NCBI GenBank assembly: GCA_964451715.1
Contig: CAYVIZ010000055.1
Span: forward strand, 1-6,476
Origin: Tiamatella sp964451715
GTDB taxonomy: Archaea; Thermoproteota; Thermoprotei_A; Sulfolobales; Acidilobaceae
Length of the DNA stretch: 6,476 bases
Direction: 5' to 3'
Positions 1-6,165 of this stretch are shown here, piece by piece. Under the pieces are notes generated by a model that saw only the letters and a program-made list of their open reading frames with translations, had not been told where the DNA came from and ran no database searches. Positions within the stretch are counted from its first letter, which is position 1; every line of letters starts with the position of its first letter. The position numbers and the translations under genes were made by a program.

Positions 1-80
1 AAGTGTTTTAAGGTTTTCCCTTGATCCGCACCGCGGCCTCCTTCAATTCTACAGGAATGGGGCCGCGGATCAACGGTCAT
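1..80 (-). CDS. Possible start of a further minus-strand gene, cut by the window edge
   Basis: An ATG at 80 (CAT at 78-80 on the plus strand) opens a frame that stays open to the window edge for 26 codons. It begins MTVDPRPHSC and continues RIEGGRGADQGKTLKH. It lies 32 bases after the stop of the B12 radical SAM gene on the same strand. A GGTGGAG sequence sits about 10 bases ahead of the ATG, so it could be a third gene of that transcript. The peptide is not recognised. Caution is needed: the strong inverted repeat at 21-73 lies inside this frame, and a second frame over the same bases also reads plausibly (ending VELKEAAVRIKGKP then TAA). The stretch may therefore be non-coding. Sequence to the left would decide. 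Confidence 0.25.
   Translation of the reverse strand, partial: MTVDPRPHSCRIEGGRGADQGKTLKH
21..73. repeat. Long GC-rich imperfect inverted repeat (hairpin)
   Basis: On the minus strand TTGATCCGCGGCC (73-61) faces GGCCGCGGTGCGGATCAA (38-21). This gives a 6-7 bp GC stem next to a 6-7 bp TTGATCC/GGATCAA stem, about 13 pairs in all, with a 5-base bulge on one arm and a 22-base loop. It begins 40 bases beyond the stop codon of the B12 radical SAM gene. No T-tract follows on the minus strand, so it is not a standard archaeal terminator. It could be a 3'-end stabilising or processing hairpin, or a structure within a following gene. Confidence 0.6.
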
Positions 81-112
81 CTTACTTCAACTCCACCAAA
101 TCTGATCCGGGA

Positions 113-1570
113 TTATATCTTTGTTTTCAATATCTTTTTAGATGGTTCTATTTTCCTCGGCTTGTATCTCTCCTCTTTTTCGTAACGTGATTCCAAGTAG
201 CGCTTTATTATCCTCGTTGTTATCTGGAGTATTGTCTTTAATCTCTTTCTCTTTATTTGCTTTAGAAGGAAGCGTGGCCTCATGTAGAATGATCTATAGG
301 CCTGACTTATTATTCTAGCTAACTGGCTACGTGTAAAGTGATAGCCCCTCATTACAGGGTGTATCGTTGTATAGTAATCCCAGTCCCATACTTCTATTAG
401 GTTGTCCTTTACTGCCTGATGGTAGAGGGGCGTGCCGGGATAGGGTGTAGCCACGGTGAACTGCGCGTAGTCTACATTGAGTTTTTTAGCGAACTCTATT
501 GTGAGCTTCATGTCATCTATGGTTTGCCAGGGGAAGCCTAGTATGAAGCTTCCCGCCGCTTCCATGCCTGCTTCATGAGTCCAGCGGACCGCTTTGAAGA
601 CCTGGTCTATAGTTATCTTTTTCCCTATTTTCTCTATGTCTTCCTGCTTGTAGGACTCTACGCCGTAGTATATAGTGGTGCATCCTGCTTTTGCCAGTAA
701 CTTAAGCATATTGGGGTCGATGCTGCTTACCCTGGAGCCGCAGGTGAAGCTTATATCTAGCCCTCTCTCGATTATGCCTTGGGCTAACTCTTTTACCCAT
801 TTCTTGTTAAGAGTCAACTCGTCGTCGCTGAATACTACTATCCTCGTCCCATACTTCTCGGTAGCCTCCTCCAGCTCGTTTAACACGTTCTCAACGCTCC
901 TAACCCGGTAGCGGCGGCCCCAGAAATAGCTTGTGGTGCAGTATATGCACCCGTATGGGCATCCCCTGCTCGCCATTATGTGTATTATCTTTATTGGTTT
1001 GTCGAAGAGTGTGTAGCGGTCCATGGGGAGCAGGTGGCGAGCAGGTGGAGGCAGCTCGTCTAGATTTGCTATGAGGGGGCGTGGAGGGGTAAGCTTGACC
1101 TCTCCTAGACTATTCCTGTATGCTAATCCCCTTACTTCGCTAGGTTCACCATGCTTCTTCTCGAGATGTACGAGGAGTTCACTGAAGGTTTCTTCTCCTT
1201 CCCCTATAGCGACGTAGTCAACACTGTTGGATAAGGCTTCCCTATACATAAAAGAGGCATGTGGCCCGCCTATAACAATAGGTATGTCTGGATCATGTTC
1301 CTTGATCATTCCTGCTATCTGGTAAGCTGCGTTTACAGTTGGTGTAACAGCGGATATCCCAACAACGTCCGGCGAGGTTGACAGGGCTTCCCTGACAGTG
1401 TCCTCTACAGTCATCTCTAGTGTGGCAGCGTCTATTATCCTCGGCTTATGGCCTTCTCTTTCTATGAACGCTGCTATCGAGGCTAGGCCTAGGGGTGGTG
1501 CTCTAACGCCTATGCTCTGGTATATTTCTAGTCTTCGGAGCCCCGGGGATTGTATGAGGGTGACCCTCAT
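113..1570 (-). CDS. B12-binding domain radical SAM enzyme (BchE-like class)
   Basis: A 485-residue enzyme predicted to use cobalamin, a 4Fe-4S cluster and SAM, and to act in the cytoplasm or at the inner membrane face. Residues 1-140 form a B12-binding Rossmann-like domain: PPLGLAS at 25-31, VGISAVTPT near 70-78, GGPHAS at 101-106 and IGEGEETF at 122-129. The DxHxxG motif that supplies a lower axial histidine is absent, as is usual in this class. The radical SAM core (about 190-400) has C204, C208 and C211 in RGCPYGCIYC, then VVFSDDELTLN, YYGVESYKQED and the GSFILGFPWQT strand. The C-terminal 70 residues are strongly basic and probably helical. Family members methylate unactivated carbons or form rings; the archaeal lipid cyclases GrsA/GrsB belong to this broad class, but the substrate here cannot be read. 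The ATG overlaps the upstream stop as ATGA, with GGTGA about 7 bases ahead, so translation is probably coupled. Class is secure; function is not. Confidence 0.93.
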   Translation of the reverse strand: MRVTLIQSPGLRRLEIYQSIGVRAPPLGLASIAAFIEREGHKPRIIDAATLEMTVEDTVREALSTSPDVVGISAVTPTVNAAYQIAGMIKEHDPDIPIVIGGPHASFMYREALSNSVDYVAIGEGEETFSELLVHLEKKHGEPSEVRGLAYRNSLGEVKLTPPRPLIANLDELPPPARHLLPMDRYTLFDKPIKIIHIMASRGCPYGCIYCTTSYFWGRRYRVRSVENVLNELEEATEKYGTRIVVFSDDELTLNKKWVKELAQGIIERGLDISFTCGSRVSSIDPNMLKLLAKAGCTTIYYGVESYKQEDIEKIGKKITIDQVFKAVRWTHEAGMEAAGSFILGFPWQTIDDMKLTIEFAKKLNVDYAQFTVATPYPGTPLYHQAVKDNLIEVWDWDYYTTIHPVMRGYHFTRSQLARIISQAYRSFYMRPRFLLKQIKRKRLKTILQITTRIIKRYLESRYEKEERYKPRKIEPSKKILKTKI

Positions 1571-1586
1571 CCGGGGTCACCCCCGG
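1554..1586 (-). promoter_or_regulatory. Nested RNA hairpins over the junction and start codon of the two radical SAM genes
   Basis: On the minus strand CCGGGGGTGACCCCGG (1586-1571) folds as a perfect 6 bp GC stem closed by a GUGA tetraloop of the GNRA class. It abuts the ATG at 1570 and holds the GGTGA ribosome-site match in its stem and loop. Immediately after it, ATGAGGGTCACCCTCAT (1570-1554) is a near-perfect palindrome, 8-base arms around one base, that begins with the start codon. The two also cross-pair: GGGTGACCC of the first matches GGGTCACCC of the second over 9 bp. The folds are therefore mutually exclusive and all cover the ribosome site or the start codon. The pairing is plain in the sequence; a role in translational coupling or temperature response is inferred. 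Confidence 0.5.
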
Positions 1587-3072
1587 CATTCTTCCCTGAA
1601 GGCGGGCTTACTCTGACACGGGGCTTGGGTATTTTATCCCAGTCTTCCTTGTTTAGTATACATCCTGGATCAGGTGCTGTTACATCGCTGAAGTAAGCAT
1701 ATGCTCTTGCCCTGCAGCCTCCGCACACGTATTTATAGGGGCATTTGCCGCAGTAACCTTTGAGGAGCTCCCTGTTTCGAAGCGTGTTGAAGAGGGGGCT
1801 CTCCATCCATATATCCTTGAAGTTCTTTTCTCTTATGTTGCCGACTTTTATTGGGAGGAAAACACATGGTGCCACATCTCCATTGGGTTGGAGTGCCGCG
1901 TATATTCTGCCTGCACCGCAGCCGCCTACGAACTCTGCTAGAGCATTTACTATCTTGTTTTCACCTACATAGAAATGTGTGGGTGATATCTCTTTGCCCC
2001 CGCTCTCCTCCAGGACCACGCGGGCGTATTGGGGTGCCGTTGATTCTATCTCTATTTTCCTATGCTTCATTTCTCTATATATGGTTCGGAGGAACTCCTC
2101 GCGCTCCTCAGGAGTCAAGTCCAGCCAAGAATAGGTGTATCCCCGGCCTGTAGGGACGAAGTTGAAGAATATTACCCTGTTAACCCCTATCTCCTCTGCT
2201 AGATCGAGTATGTCCTCTATCTCTCCTATATTCAGCTTGGTTACTGTGACAGCCATGCCGTTGTTTACTCCTAGCTCAACCGCATTCCTCAAGGCGGCTG
2301 TGGCCTTCTCCCATGCACCACGAACACCTCTAAACCTGTCGTGCACCTCCGGTTTGGCACTGTCCACACTTACCTCGACATAACGTAGCCCTGCCTTCAC
2401 GGCTTCTTCGAGGCGTTCCATCCGGGAGAATATGGTCCCGTTAGTTGCCACAGAGACGTAGATATCTCTGTCAGCTAGTTCTTTGACTATTCTAAGGAAA
2501 TGAGGATGTATAGTCGGCTCTCCACCGCTGAGGGCGACTGCCGCCACGCCTGCCTCGTCCAGCTGTCTCACCGCATCAAGCTTCTCCTCTAGGGTCAACT
2601 CGTCTGGAAGAGGCTTGTCTGCTCTCTGATAACAATGCATGCAACGAAGGTTACACATGTTGGTGAAGTTCCACACGACTAGAAACGGGGCAGGAAGCTT
2701 CTGGGGAACCGTGACGCCATATTCCGCCAAGCCTTCCACAACCAGTGAGATACCCCTCCTTACGGCAGGGTCTCTAAGGGCTAGAGCAGCACTTTCCATA
2801 TCACCCCTAAGAACGTGTACTCCCACTTTGATCGTCTGCTTTATGAGCCACATTGTGAACCTCGGGGTTAACGGGCACTGGGAGACTTTCTCCCCTGCCA
2901 TATTTGAGAGGGCGTGGAAGAATATCGTTTGCCTCCTGCACCTATCCTCCTCACAGCATTCAACCCTTTTTGAGCCAGCTTTGAGGTATGCCCTTGAAAT
3001 AGGATTATTGAAAATTAGCCTTATCCCAGTTAGGAGTCTCCCAACATCCCCCTTCTTGTTATTGGTACTCAT
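1567..3072 (-). CDS. Radical SAM/SPASM-domain enzyme with cysteine-bearing N-terminal extension
   Basis: A 501-residue protein. The radical SAM core starts near residue 130 with C140, C144 and C147 (NMCNLRCMHC), followed by LSGGEPTIHP, ATNGT and SVDSAKPEVHDRFRG. The NFVPTGRG segment resembles the NirJ/AhbC/AhbD-like heme-modifying group. The SPASM region carries C385, C403, C441, C444, C450, C453 and C471, enough for two auxiliary 4Fe-4S clusters. About 130 residues precede the core, against a few tens in usual SPASM enzymes, with C39, C40, C45 and C66 that could bind another metal or cluster. SPASM enzymes modify peptides, decarboxylate tetrapyrroles or oxidise other substrates; which applies here is unknown. 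A TAA lies directly before the ATG at 3072, so no earlier start exists. There is no good ribosome site, and a TATA-like TTTATTAG centred about 30 bases upstream suggests a nearly leaderless message shared with the overlapping downstream B12 enzyme. Identification as heme-synthesis AhbC/AhbD is possible but the extension argues against it. Confidence 0.93.
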   Translation of the reverse strand: MSTNNKKGDVGRLLTGIRLIFNNPISRAYLKAGSKRVECCEEDRCRRQTIFFHALSNMAGEKVSQCPLTPRFTMWLIKQTIKVGVHVLRGDMESAALALRDPAVRRGISLVVEGLAEYGVTVPQKLPAPFLVVWNFTNMCNLRCMHCYQRADKPLPDELTLEEKLDAVRQLDEAGVAAVALSGGEPTIHPHFLRIVKELADRDIYVSVATNGTIFSRMERLEEAVKAGLRYVEVSVDSAKPEVHDRFRGVRGAWEKATAALRNAVELGVNNGMAVTVTKLNIGEIEDILDLAEEIGVNRVIFFNFVPTGRGYTYSWLDLTPEEREEFLRTIYREMKHRKIEIESTAPQYARVVLEESGGKEISPTHFYVGENKIVNALAEFVGGCGAGRIYAALQPNGDVAPCVFLPIKVGNIREKNFKDIWMESPLFNTLRNRELLKGYCGKCPYKYVCGGCRARAYAYFSDVTAPDPGCILNKEDWDKIPKPRVRVSPPSGKNAGGDPG

Positions 3073-3082
3073 TTAGCCTACA

Positions 3083-3106
3083 CCGTATAAATTTACGGCT
3101 AATAAA
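3083..3106 (-). promoter_or_regulatory. Likely promoter of the radical SAM operon, with a small inverted repeat
   Basis: TTTATTAG on the minus strand (3106-3099) is centred about 30 bases before the ATG at 3072, which places the transcription start within a few bases of that codon. Just downstream, CCGTAAATTTATACGG (3098-3083) has 5-base arms CCGTA/TACGG and contains a second TATA-like TTTATA. It could be a weak regulator site or an alternative TATA box, but the latter would start transcription inside the gene. Confidence 0.4.
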
Positions 3107-3173
3107 GGGAATAACGTCACTTGTACAATTCCTATACTCGGAGAGAGGGTTCTAGGAGCGTGACTTGTATATT

Positions 3174-3788
3174 TTATCTACGCGTTGAGAGAAACCGGAC
3201 TAGGGGGACGTGGCTGTGGAGGTCTTCTCTGGAACTAGGGATATGGGGTAGTATAAAAGAAAGGATGCTCCTCCTCTTAAGGAGTTCTTCTAGAACACGT
3301 TTCTCCAGCTCTGCTAGAAGACTCTTATCCCTATAAACACGCATTACACCAGCTAGGAACATGTCTACCCAGCCGGGCTCATAGGTCTCTACTACCTTAG
3401 CCAGCCTAACTACGTTTACTTTTATAACGTTGCCTTCTATCCTACCACTTATCCTAGCATATAACACGTGGCTCTGAGGGGTGGATATCTCCCTCCACTT
3501 GATAGAGTCTATGTTATCTAGTGGAACGAGCATTCCCTCGCACTCGGCTTCTCTCACTGGGGTCTTTGCATGCTCTAATTCAAGATTAAAAAACGTATCC
3601 AGGTACGTATAGAGGGGAACGTTGTATACTCCTAGAGGAAGTTCACTCCAAAACCTTCGTACAGAGTACTGATTGAACCCCATACTGTAGAGGAGGCCCG
3701 TCGAGGCTACAGGCGGATCGGTGCAGCGGAGCCTCATAGTATAGCAACAGTGAAGTACACGTTTAAACGATGATATGATTATTCTCAT
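3174..3788 (-). CDS. Hypothetical protein, possible OB-fold (RPA2/Stn1-like) core
   Basis: A 204-residue soluble protein that I do not recognise. Residues 76-132 alternate in a way typical of an OB-fold: TPVREAECEGMLVPL, then a short middle part, then VLYARISGRIEGNVIKVNVVRLAKV. A helical, charged tail follows (about 138-175, with LLAELEKRVLEELLKRR). A conserved TPV/HPI-type strand, a V-x-G strand and a final helix are seen in RPA32 and Stn1 single-strand DNA-binding proteins. Here the middle strands are very short, so the match is tentative. The first start, ATG at 3788, has GAGAGG only 3 bases away and a TATA box (TTATAG, 3835-3830) consistent with an 18-base leader. A second start, ATG at 3737, sits about 27 bases after TTTAAA (3767-3762), as expected for a leaderless message, and would remove 17 odd, cysteine-bearing residues. 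It is separated from the radical SAM pair by 101 bases holding that pair's own promoter. That it is a real gene is likely; its function is open. Confidence 0.72.
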   Translation of the reverse strand: MRIIISSFKRVLHCCYTMRLRCTDPPVASTGLLYSMGFNQYSVRRFWSELPLGVYNVPLYTYLDTFFNLELEHAKTPVREAECEGMLVPLDNIDSIKWREISTPQSHVLYARISGRIEGNVIKVNVVRLAKVVETYEPGWVDMFLAGVMRVYRDKSLLAELEKRVLEELLKRRSILSFILPHIPSSREDLHSHVPLVRFLSTRR

Positions 3789-3816
3789 ATTCCTCTCTTT
3801 ACTAGCCCAAGATGCG

Positions 3817-3831
3817 AGTACAGGGTGTACT
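3817..3831. promoter_or_regulatory. Perfect inverted repeat next to a TATA box, candidate operator
   Basis: AGTACAGGGTGTACT has perfect 6-base arms (AGTACA/TGTACT) around three bases. It overlaps the downstream edge of the TATA box for the 204-residue gene, between that box and the predicted transcription start. That is where archaeal Lrp- or MDR1-type repressors usually block polymerase. The repeat is seen directly; the operator role is inferred. Confidence 0.5.
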
Positions 3832-3835
3832 ATAA
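3830..3835 (-). promoter_or_regulatory. TATA box of the 204-residue gene
   Basis: TTATAG on the minus strand, centred about 44 bases before the ATG at 3788, predicts transcription starting roughly 18 bases ahead of that codon and just before its GAGAGG ribosome site. A more upstream AT-rich stretch (about 3878-3890) and TTTAAA at 3762-3767 are alternatives. Confidence 0.4.
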
Positions 3836-3916
3836 CCAGTGATCTACACCTAGGCTGTTAGTTATTAAGTTTTCAGTAAATATATTTATTGGTCTATATA
3901 TGATTAGGCAAGGTTG

Positions 3917-3937
3917 GATAAAATAACGAAAAAGAAT
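3917..3937 (-). terminator. T-rich terminator after the surface protein gene
   Basis: Directly beyond the TAA stop the minus strand reads ATTCTTTTTCGTTATTTTATC, with T-runs of five and four. T-rich tracts without a hairpin are the normal intrinsic terminator of archaeal polymerase. It separates this gene from the 204-residue gene, which has its own TATA box. Confidence 0.5.
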
Positions 3938-5836
3938 TTATTTTCTCCTTACGGTGAATATTAAAAATACTATTATTGTTATAGTCAAAATAATCGAGCC
4001 TAGAAGTTCATAGGGGTCACTCGGACTGTTGTTTAGTAAGAGATAGCCACCTACAGTTGTCGAGTTGCCTGTAACGACTCTGGGTGAAAGTATCACTATA
4101 GGTGTACCTTCTAGCTGGTTTAGGTTGGGGCTTGTAGACGTGTTTACGTCTAATTCTACGTATCCATCATATCCTAATTGATTAGTGATGTTCACTCTAT
4201 AACTACTTGCTTCAAGCCAGGAACCGCTTATGTTATTCCACCAGTAGATTTTCATTTTAGACTCATCTGCACTGCTTGTCTTCTTATAATATATACGTAT
4301 AATGAGGTTGCTTACTGTAGAAGACGAATTTATATGTATATCATAATAGCCTAAAACTATTGATCCAGGAGAGCCCGGCGAGATGGGGTTTGGGCATCCT
4401 ATAGGATTACAACAGTATTGCATTGCTGAAGATTCTAGTCCCCCGTTTCCAGATGCTGTTATAAGCAATCCTCCATATCCTGTGGAGTTGAGTACTGTGA
4501 TGTTATGATAGGTAGAGAGAAATACTGAGCCACGATCTTCCCATATAGAGTATAGAGGCCTACCACAGGGAGGTGGGCCATTTAACCACGGTTTGTATAA
4601 TATCCCATACGATACACTACTCCCTGAGCCGTATCCAACTCCACTGGGCCCACTAACATCACCCCACCAATTAAGCGTAGCGTTCACATCGGGAGTAACT
4701 ACTAAGCTTAGAATACCATCTTTTAGCCCGCTATACAAGGAGTTATAATGCAGCCTTATCCTGCCAGTGGAATTTACTATGACTGCATATCCATTATTTG
4801 CAGTAAAGTTGTTGTGCAGTACTGTAATATTGTCTGATCCATAGCCTATGTAGAGCGTTGAGATGATGTTATTGTTTACACTGTTATTAACTACCAACAC
4901 ATCAGTAGAGTTTATTATACCTATTTGAGAGAAGTTACTAGGTTCATCATACTGGCTCGTTACGATGTTTGAATTAACGGTTACGTGAGAAGATGACTGA
5001 ATAAGTATTCCATCCGCAACGTTTGATTCAACACTCGCATTATAGGCTCCAATAACATCTATTCCGGAAAGGACTACCGTGTTTATAACTTTATTGTTTT
5101 TCACCACAATACCACTCGTACTTCCTTCTATAGCAATACCTCCATATGTAGTATTCACAATAGTATTATTTTCAATGTAGATCCCTCTAAAATCGCCACC
5201 CCCGTATTCATTTAGAACTAATACTCCGCTTCTATCAGCATTGGGAATCCCGTTTAGTATATTATTCCTTACCGTTATGTTGAACGGGTTTATACTAGGA
5301 TTTGAATTGTAGATTTTTATTCCATGATCTGGAAATATATTTAGAATGTTATTCTCAACCACTATGTTAGACGAGCCTATAATATATATGGAAGCAGTAT
5401 CTCCTCCCACAACTGTGCTCCAGTTTATTTTAAAACCAGTAACTGAAACATTGACTACATTAATAAGAAATATAGAAGAGTTAATTATAGAGTGGCCTTC
5501 TCCCTCTAGTATAGTATTGTTCTTATAAACTACTATAGATGCGCATATATCATATAACAGCCGATAAGTCCTATTATCGCCATTCACGTTCTCTACAGGA
5601 CTATATGGAGCTATACTTGCGTTTCCTGCATAAGTGGTAACCACACTCCCATTCCCATATATTGTTACAGTTAACATAGCAGGACAAGAGAAATTCTGTG
5701 CATAAGTATCAGAGACGGGAAGTATAGTAAAGCCGAAAGCTTCAAATACAAACAATACGGTAACTATCACAATTGTTACATAATAATTGTAGGGAGTTCC
5801 TTTATGAGTTATACCTAGTCTACTCAAGGAAAACAC
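3938..5836 (-). CDS. Membrane-anchored, heavily glycosylated beta-helix surface protein
   Basis: A 632-residue exported protein. A hydrophobic stretch at about 18-40 followed by SDTYA-Q (45-47) looks like a signal peptide, and a second hydrophobic helix at 611-629 ends in RRK, which gives an outward-facing body with a C-terminal anchor. Residues about 100-390 are repeating right-handed beta-helix rungs of roughly 20-25 residues, marked by NNIL, NNTI, NNKV, SNIV and NNSV turns, as in NosD/CASH-type domains. The helix is capped by NWWGDVSGPSG at 389-399, a common end motif. Residues 430-600 hold a beta-sandwich-like region with KMKIYWWNNISGSWLEAS. About 25 N-x-S/T sequons suggest dense N-glycosylation. 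The six cysteines (51, 98, 424, 475, 476, 481) are all extracellular and could form disulfides. GTG at 5836 is the first start, as an in-frame TGA lies 4 codons upstream. Codons are AT-richer than in the radical SAM genes. Likely an S-layer-associated or carbohydrate-binding surface protein; no catalytic residues could be assigned. Confidence 0.88.
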   Translation of the reverse strand: MFSLSRLGITHKGTPYNYYVTIVIVTVLFVFEAFGFTILPVSDTYAQNFSCPAMLTVTIYGNGSVVTTYAGNASIAPYSPVENVNGDNRTYRLLYDICASIVVYKNNTILEGEGHSIINSSIFLINVVNVSVTGFKINWSTVVGGDTASIYIIGSSNIVVENNILNIFPDHGIKIYNSNPSINPFNITVRNNILNGIPNADRSGVLVLNEYGGGDFRGIYIENNTIVNTTYGGIAIEGSTSGIVVKNNKVINTVVLSGIDVIGAYNASVESNVADGILIQSSSHVTVNSNIVTSQYDEPSNFSQIGIINSTDVLVVNNSVNNNIISTLYIGYGSDNITVLHNNFTANNGYAVIVNSTGRIRLHYNSLYSGLKDGILSLVVTPDVNATLNWWGDVSGPSGVGYGSGSSVSYGILYKPWLNGPPPCGRPLYSIWEDRGSVFLSTYHNITVLNSTGYGGLLITASGNGGLESSAMQYCCNPIGCPNPISPGSPGSIVLGYYDIHINSSSTVSNLIIRIYYKKTSSADESKMKIYWWNNISGSWLEASSYRVNITNQLGYDGYVELDVNTSTSPNLNQLEGTPIVILSPRVVTGNSTTVGGYLLLNNSPSDPYELLGSIILTITIIVFLIFTVRRK

Positions 5837-5865
5837 CCTTAGGCATCAAATAGTTTTTCATTTAC

Positions 5866-5873
5866 TTTTAATA
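5866..5873 (-). promoter_or_regulatory. TATA box of the surface protein gene
   Basis: TATTAAAA on the minus strand is centred about 34 bases before the GTG at 5836, predicting transcription that starts about 8 bases ahead of it. There is no properly spaced ribosome site, so the message is probably near-leaderless, which also supports the GTG as the true start. Confidence 0.45.
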
Positions 5874-5883
5874 TTATAACCGA

Positions 5884-5891
5884 TATAAAAA
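5884..5891 (+). promoter_or_regulatory. Strong plus-strand TATA box
   Basis: TATAAAAA, preceded by CCGA, is among the best TATA matches in the window. It points rightward, back to back with the surface gene promoter. Its predicted start, about 26 bases on, falls at 5912-5914, exactly at the TTG of a 44-codon frame. Confidence 0.4.
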
Positions 5892-5911
5892 GATGTTAGT
5901 GAATTCAAGTC

Positions 5912-6046
5912 TTGAGTGACTTGCCTACAATCCCAGTAAAACATATAGCAATAATAAATAGTGTAGCTGAGCTTATGATATATGTGAAGAAACACTTAGG
6001 ATCTCACTATCTTTTTCTCATATGGAACCGGCTAGATAGAATCTAG
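5912..6046 (+). CDS. Possible 44-residue small protein, leaderless, TTG start
   Basis: A plus-strand frame runs from TTG at 5912 to TAG at 6044-6046. It would give a peptide starting MSDLPTIPVKHIAIINS, then VAELMIYVKKHLG and SHYLFLIWNRLDRI: a mildly amphipathic, basic protein. An in-frame TGA at 5900-5902 bounds it. The TTG lies where the TATA box at 5884-5891 would start transcription, so a leaderless message fits. There is no ribosome site; an internal ATG at 5975 would give only 23 residues. No family is recognised. A frame of this length in AT-rich spacer can arise by chance, so this rests mainly on promoter placement. The alternative is an unannotated small RNA. Confidence 0.27.
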   Translation: MSDLPTIPVKHIAIINSVAELMIYVKKHLGSHYLFLIWNRLDRI

Positions 6047-6112
6047 GTAATCGTAACCATTATTTTAAAACCTGTTACCACGACGTCTTATCCTGACAAG
6101 TAGTCTAGTCAA

Positions 6113-6119
6113 CAAAAAT
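6113..6119 (-). terminator. T-tract terminator beyond the tRNA
   Basis: ATTTTTG on the minus strand lies about 47 bases past the tRNA CCA end, the first T5 run met by the transcript. It could end the tRNA precursor. Weak but in the expected place. Confidence 0.35.
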
Positions 6120-6165
6120 AGTAGATAAACTCAACATGTGGAGAACGGTGGGACAGGTAGGATTC

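Larger units (their letters stand above)
5837..6165. other. AT-rich intergenic region, 329 bases
   Basis: Between the surface protein start and the tRNA 3' end lie two facing-away promoters (minus 5866-5873, plus 5884-5891), one candidate 44-codon plus-strand frame, and a T5 tract beyond the tRNA. No C/D or H/ACA RNA signature, direct repeat or copy of the tRNA end was seen. Confidence 0.6.

Noticed and set aside
21..73. RiPP precursor peptide for the radical SAM pair at the left edge
   Set aside because: The visible peptide shows no leader/core organisation and the frame itself is uncertain.
1567..3072. Identification as the tetraether synthase Tes
   Set aside because: The SPASM-style cysteine layout and the long N-terminal extension do not match what I recall of Tes, which carries a CxxC near its N-terminus; not claimed.
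2639..3076. 145-codon plus-strand frame opposite the SPASM gene
   Set aside because: It is a complementary-strand shadow; the minus frame carries full radical SAM and SPASM motifs.
4600..5560. DNA tandem repeats in the beta-helix region
   Set aside because: The protein rungs recur, but no repeat is evident at the DNA level.
5941..6100. C/D box small RNA (ATGATAT and CTGA boxes)
   Set aside because: The C-like box is imperfect and the nearest following CTGA is over 110 bases away, too far for an archaeal C/D RNA.
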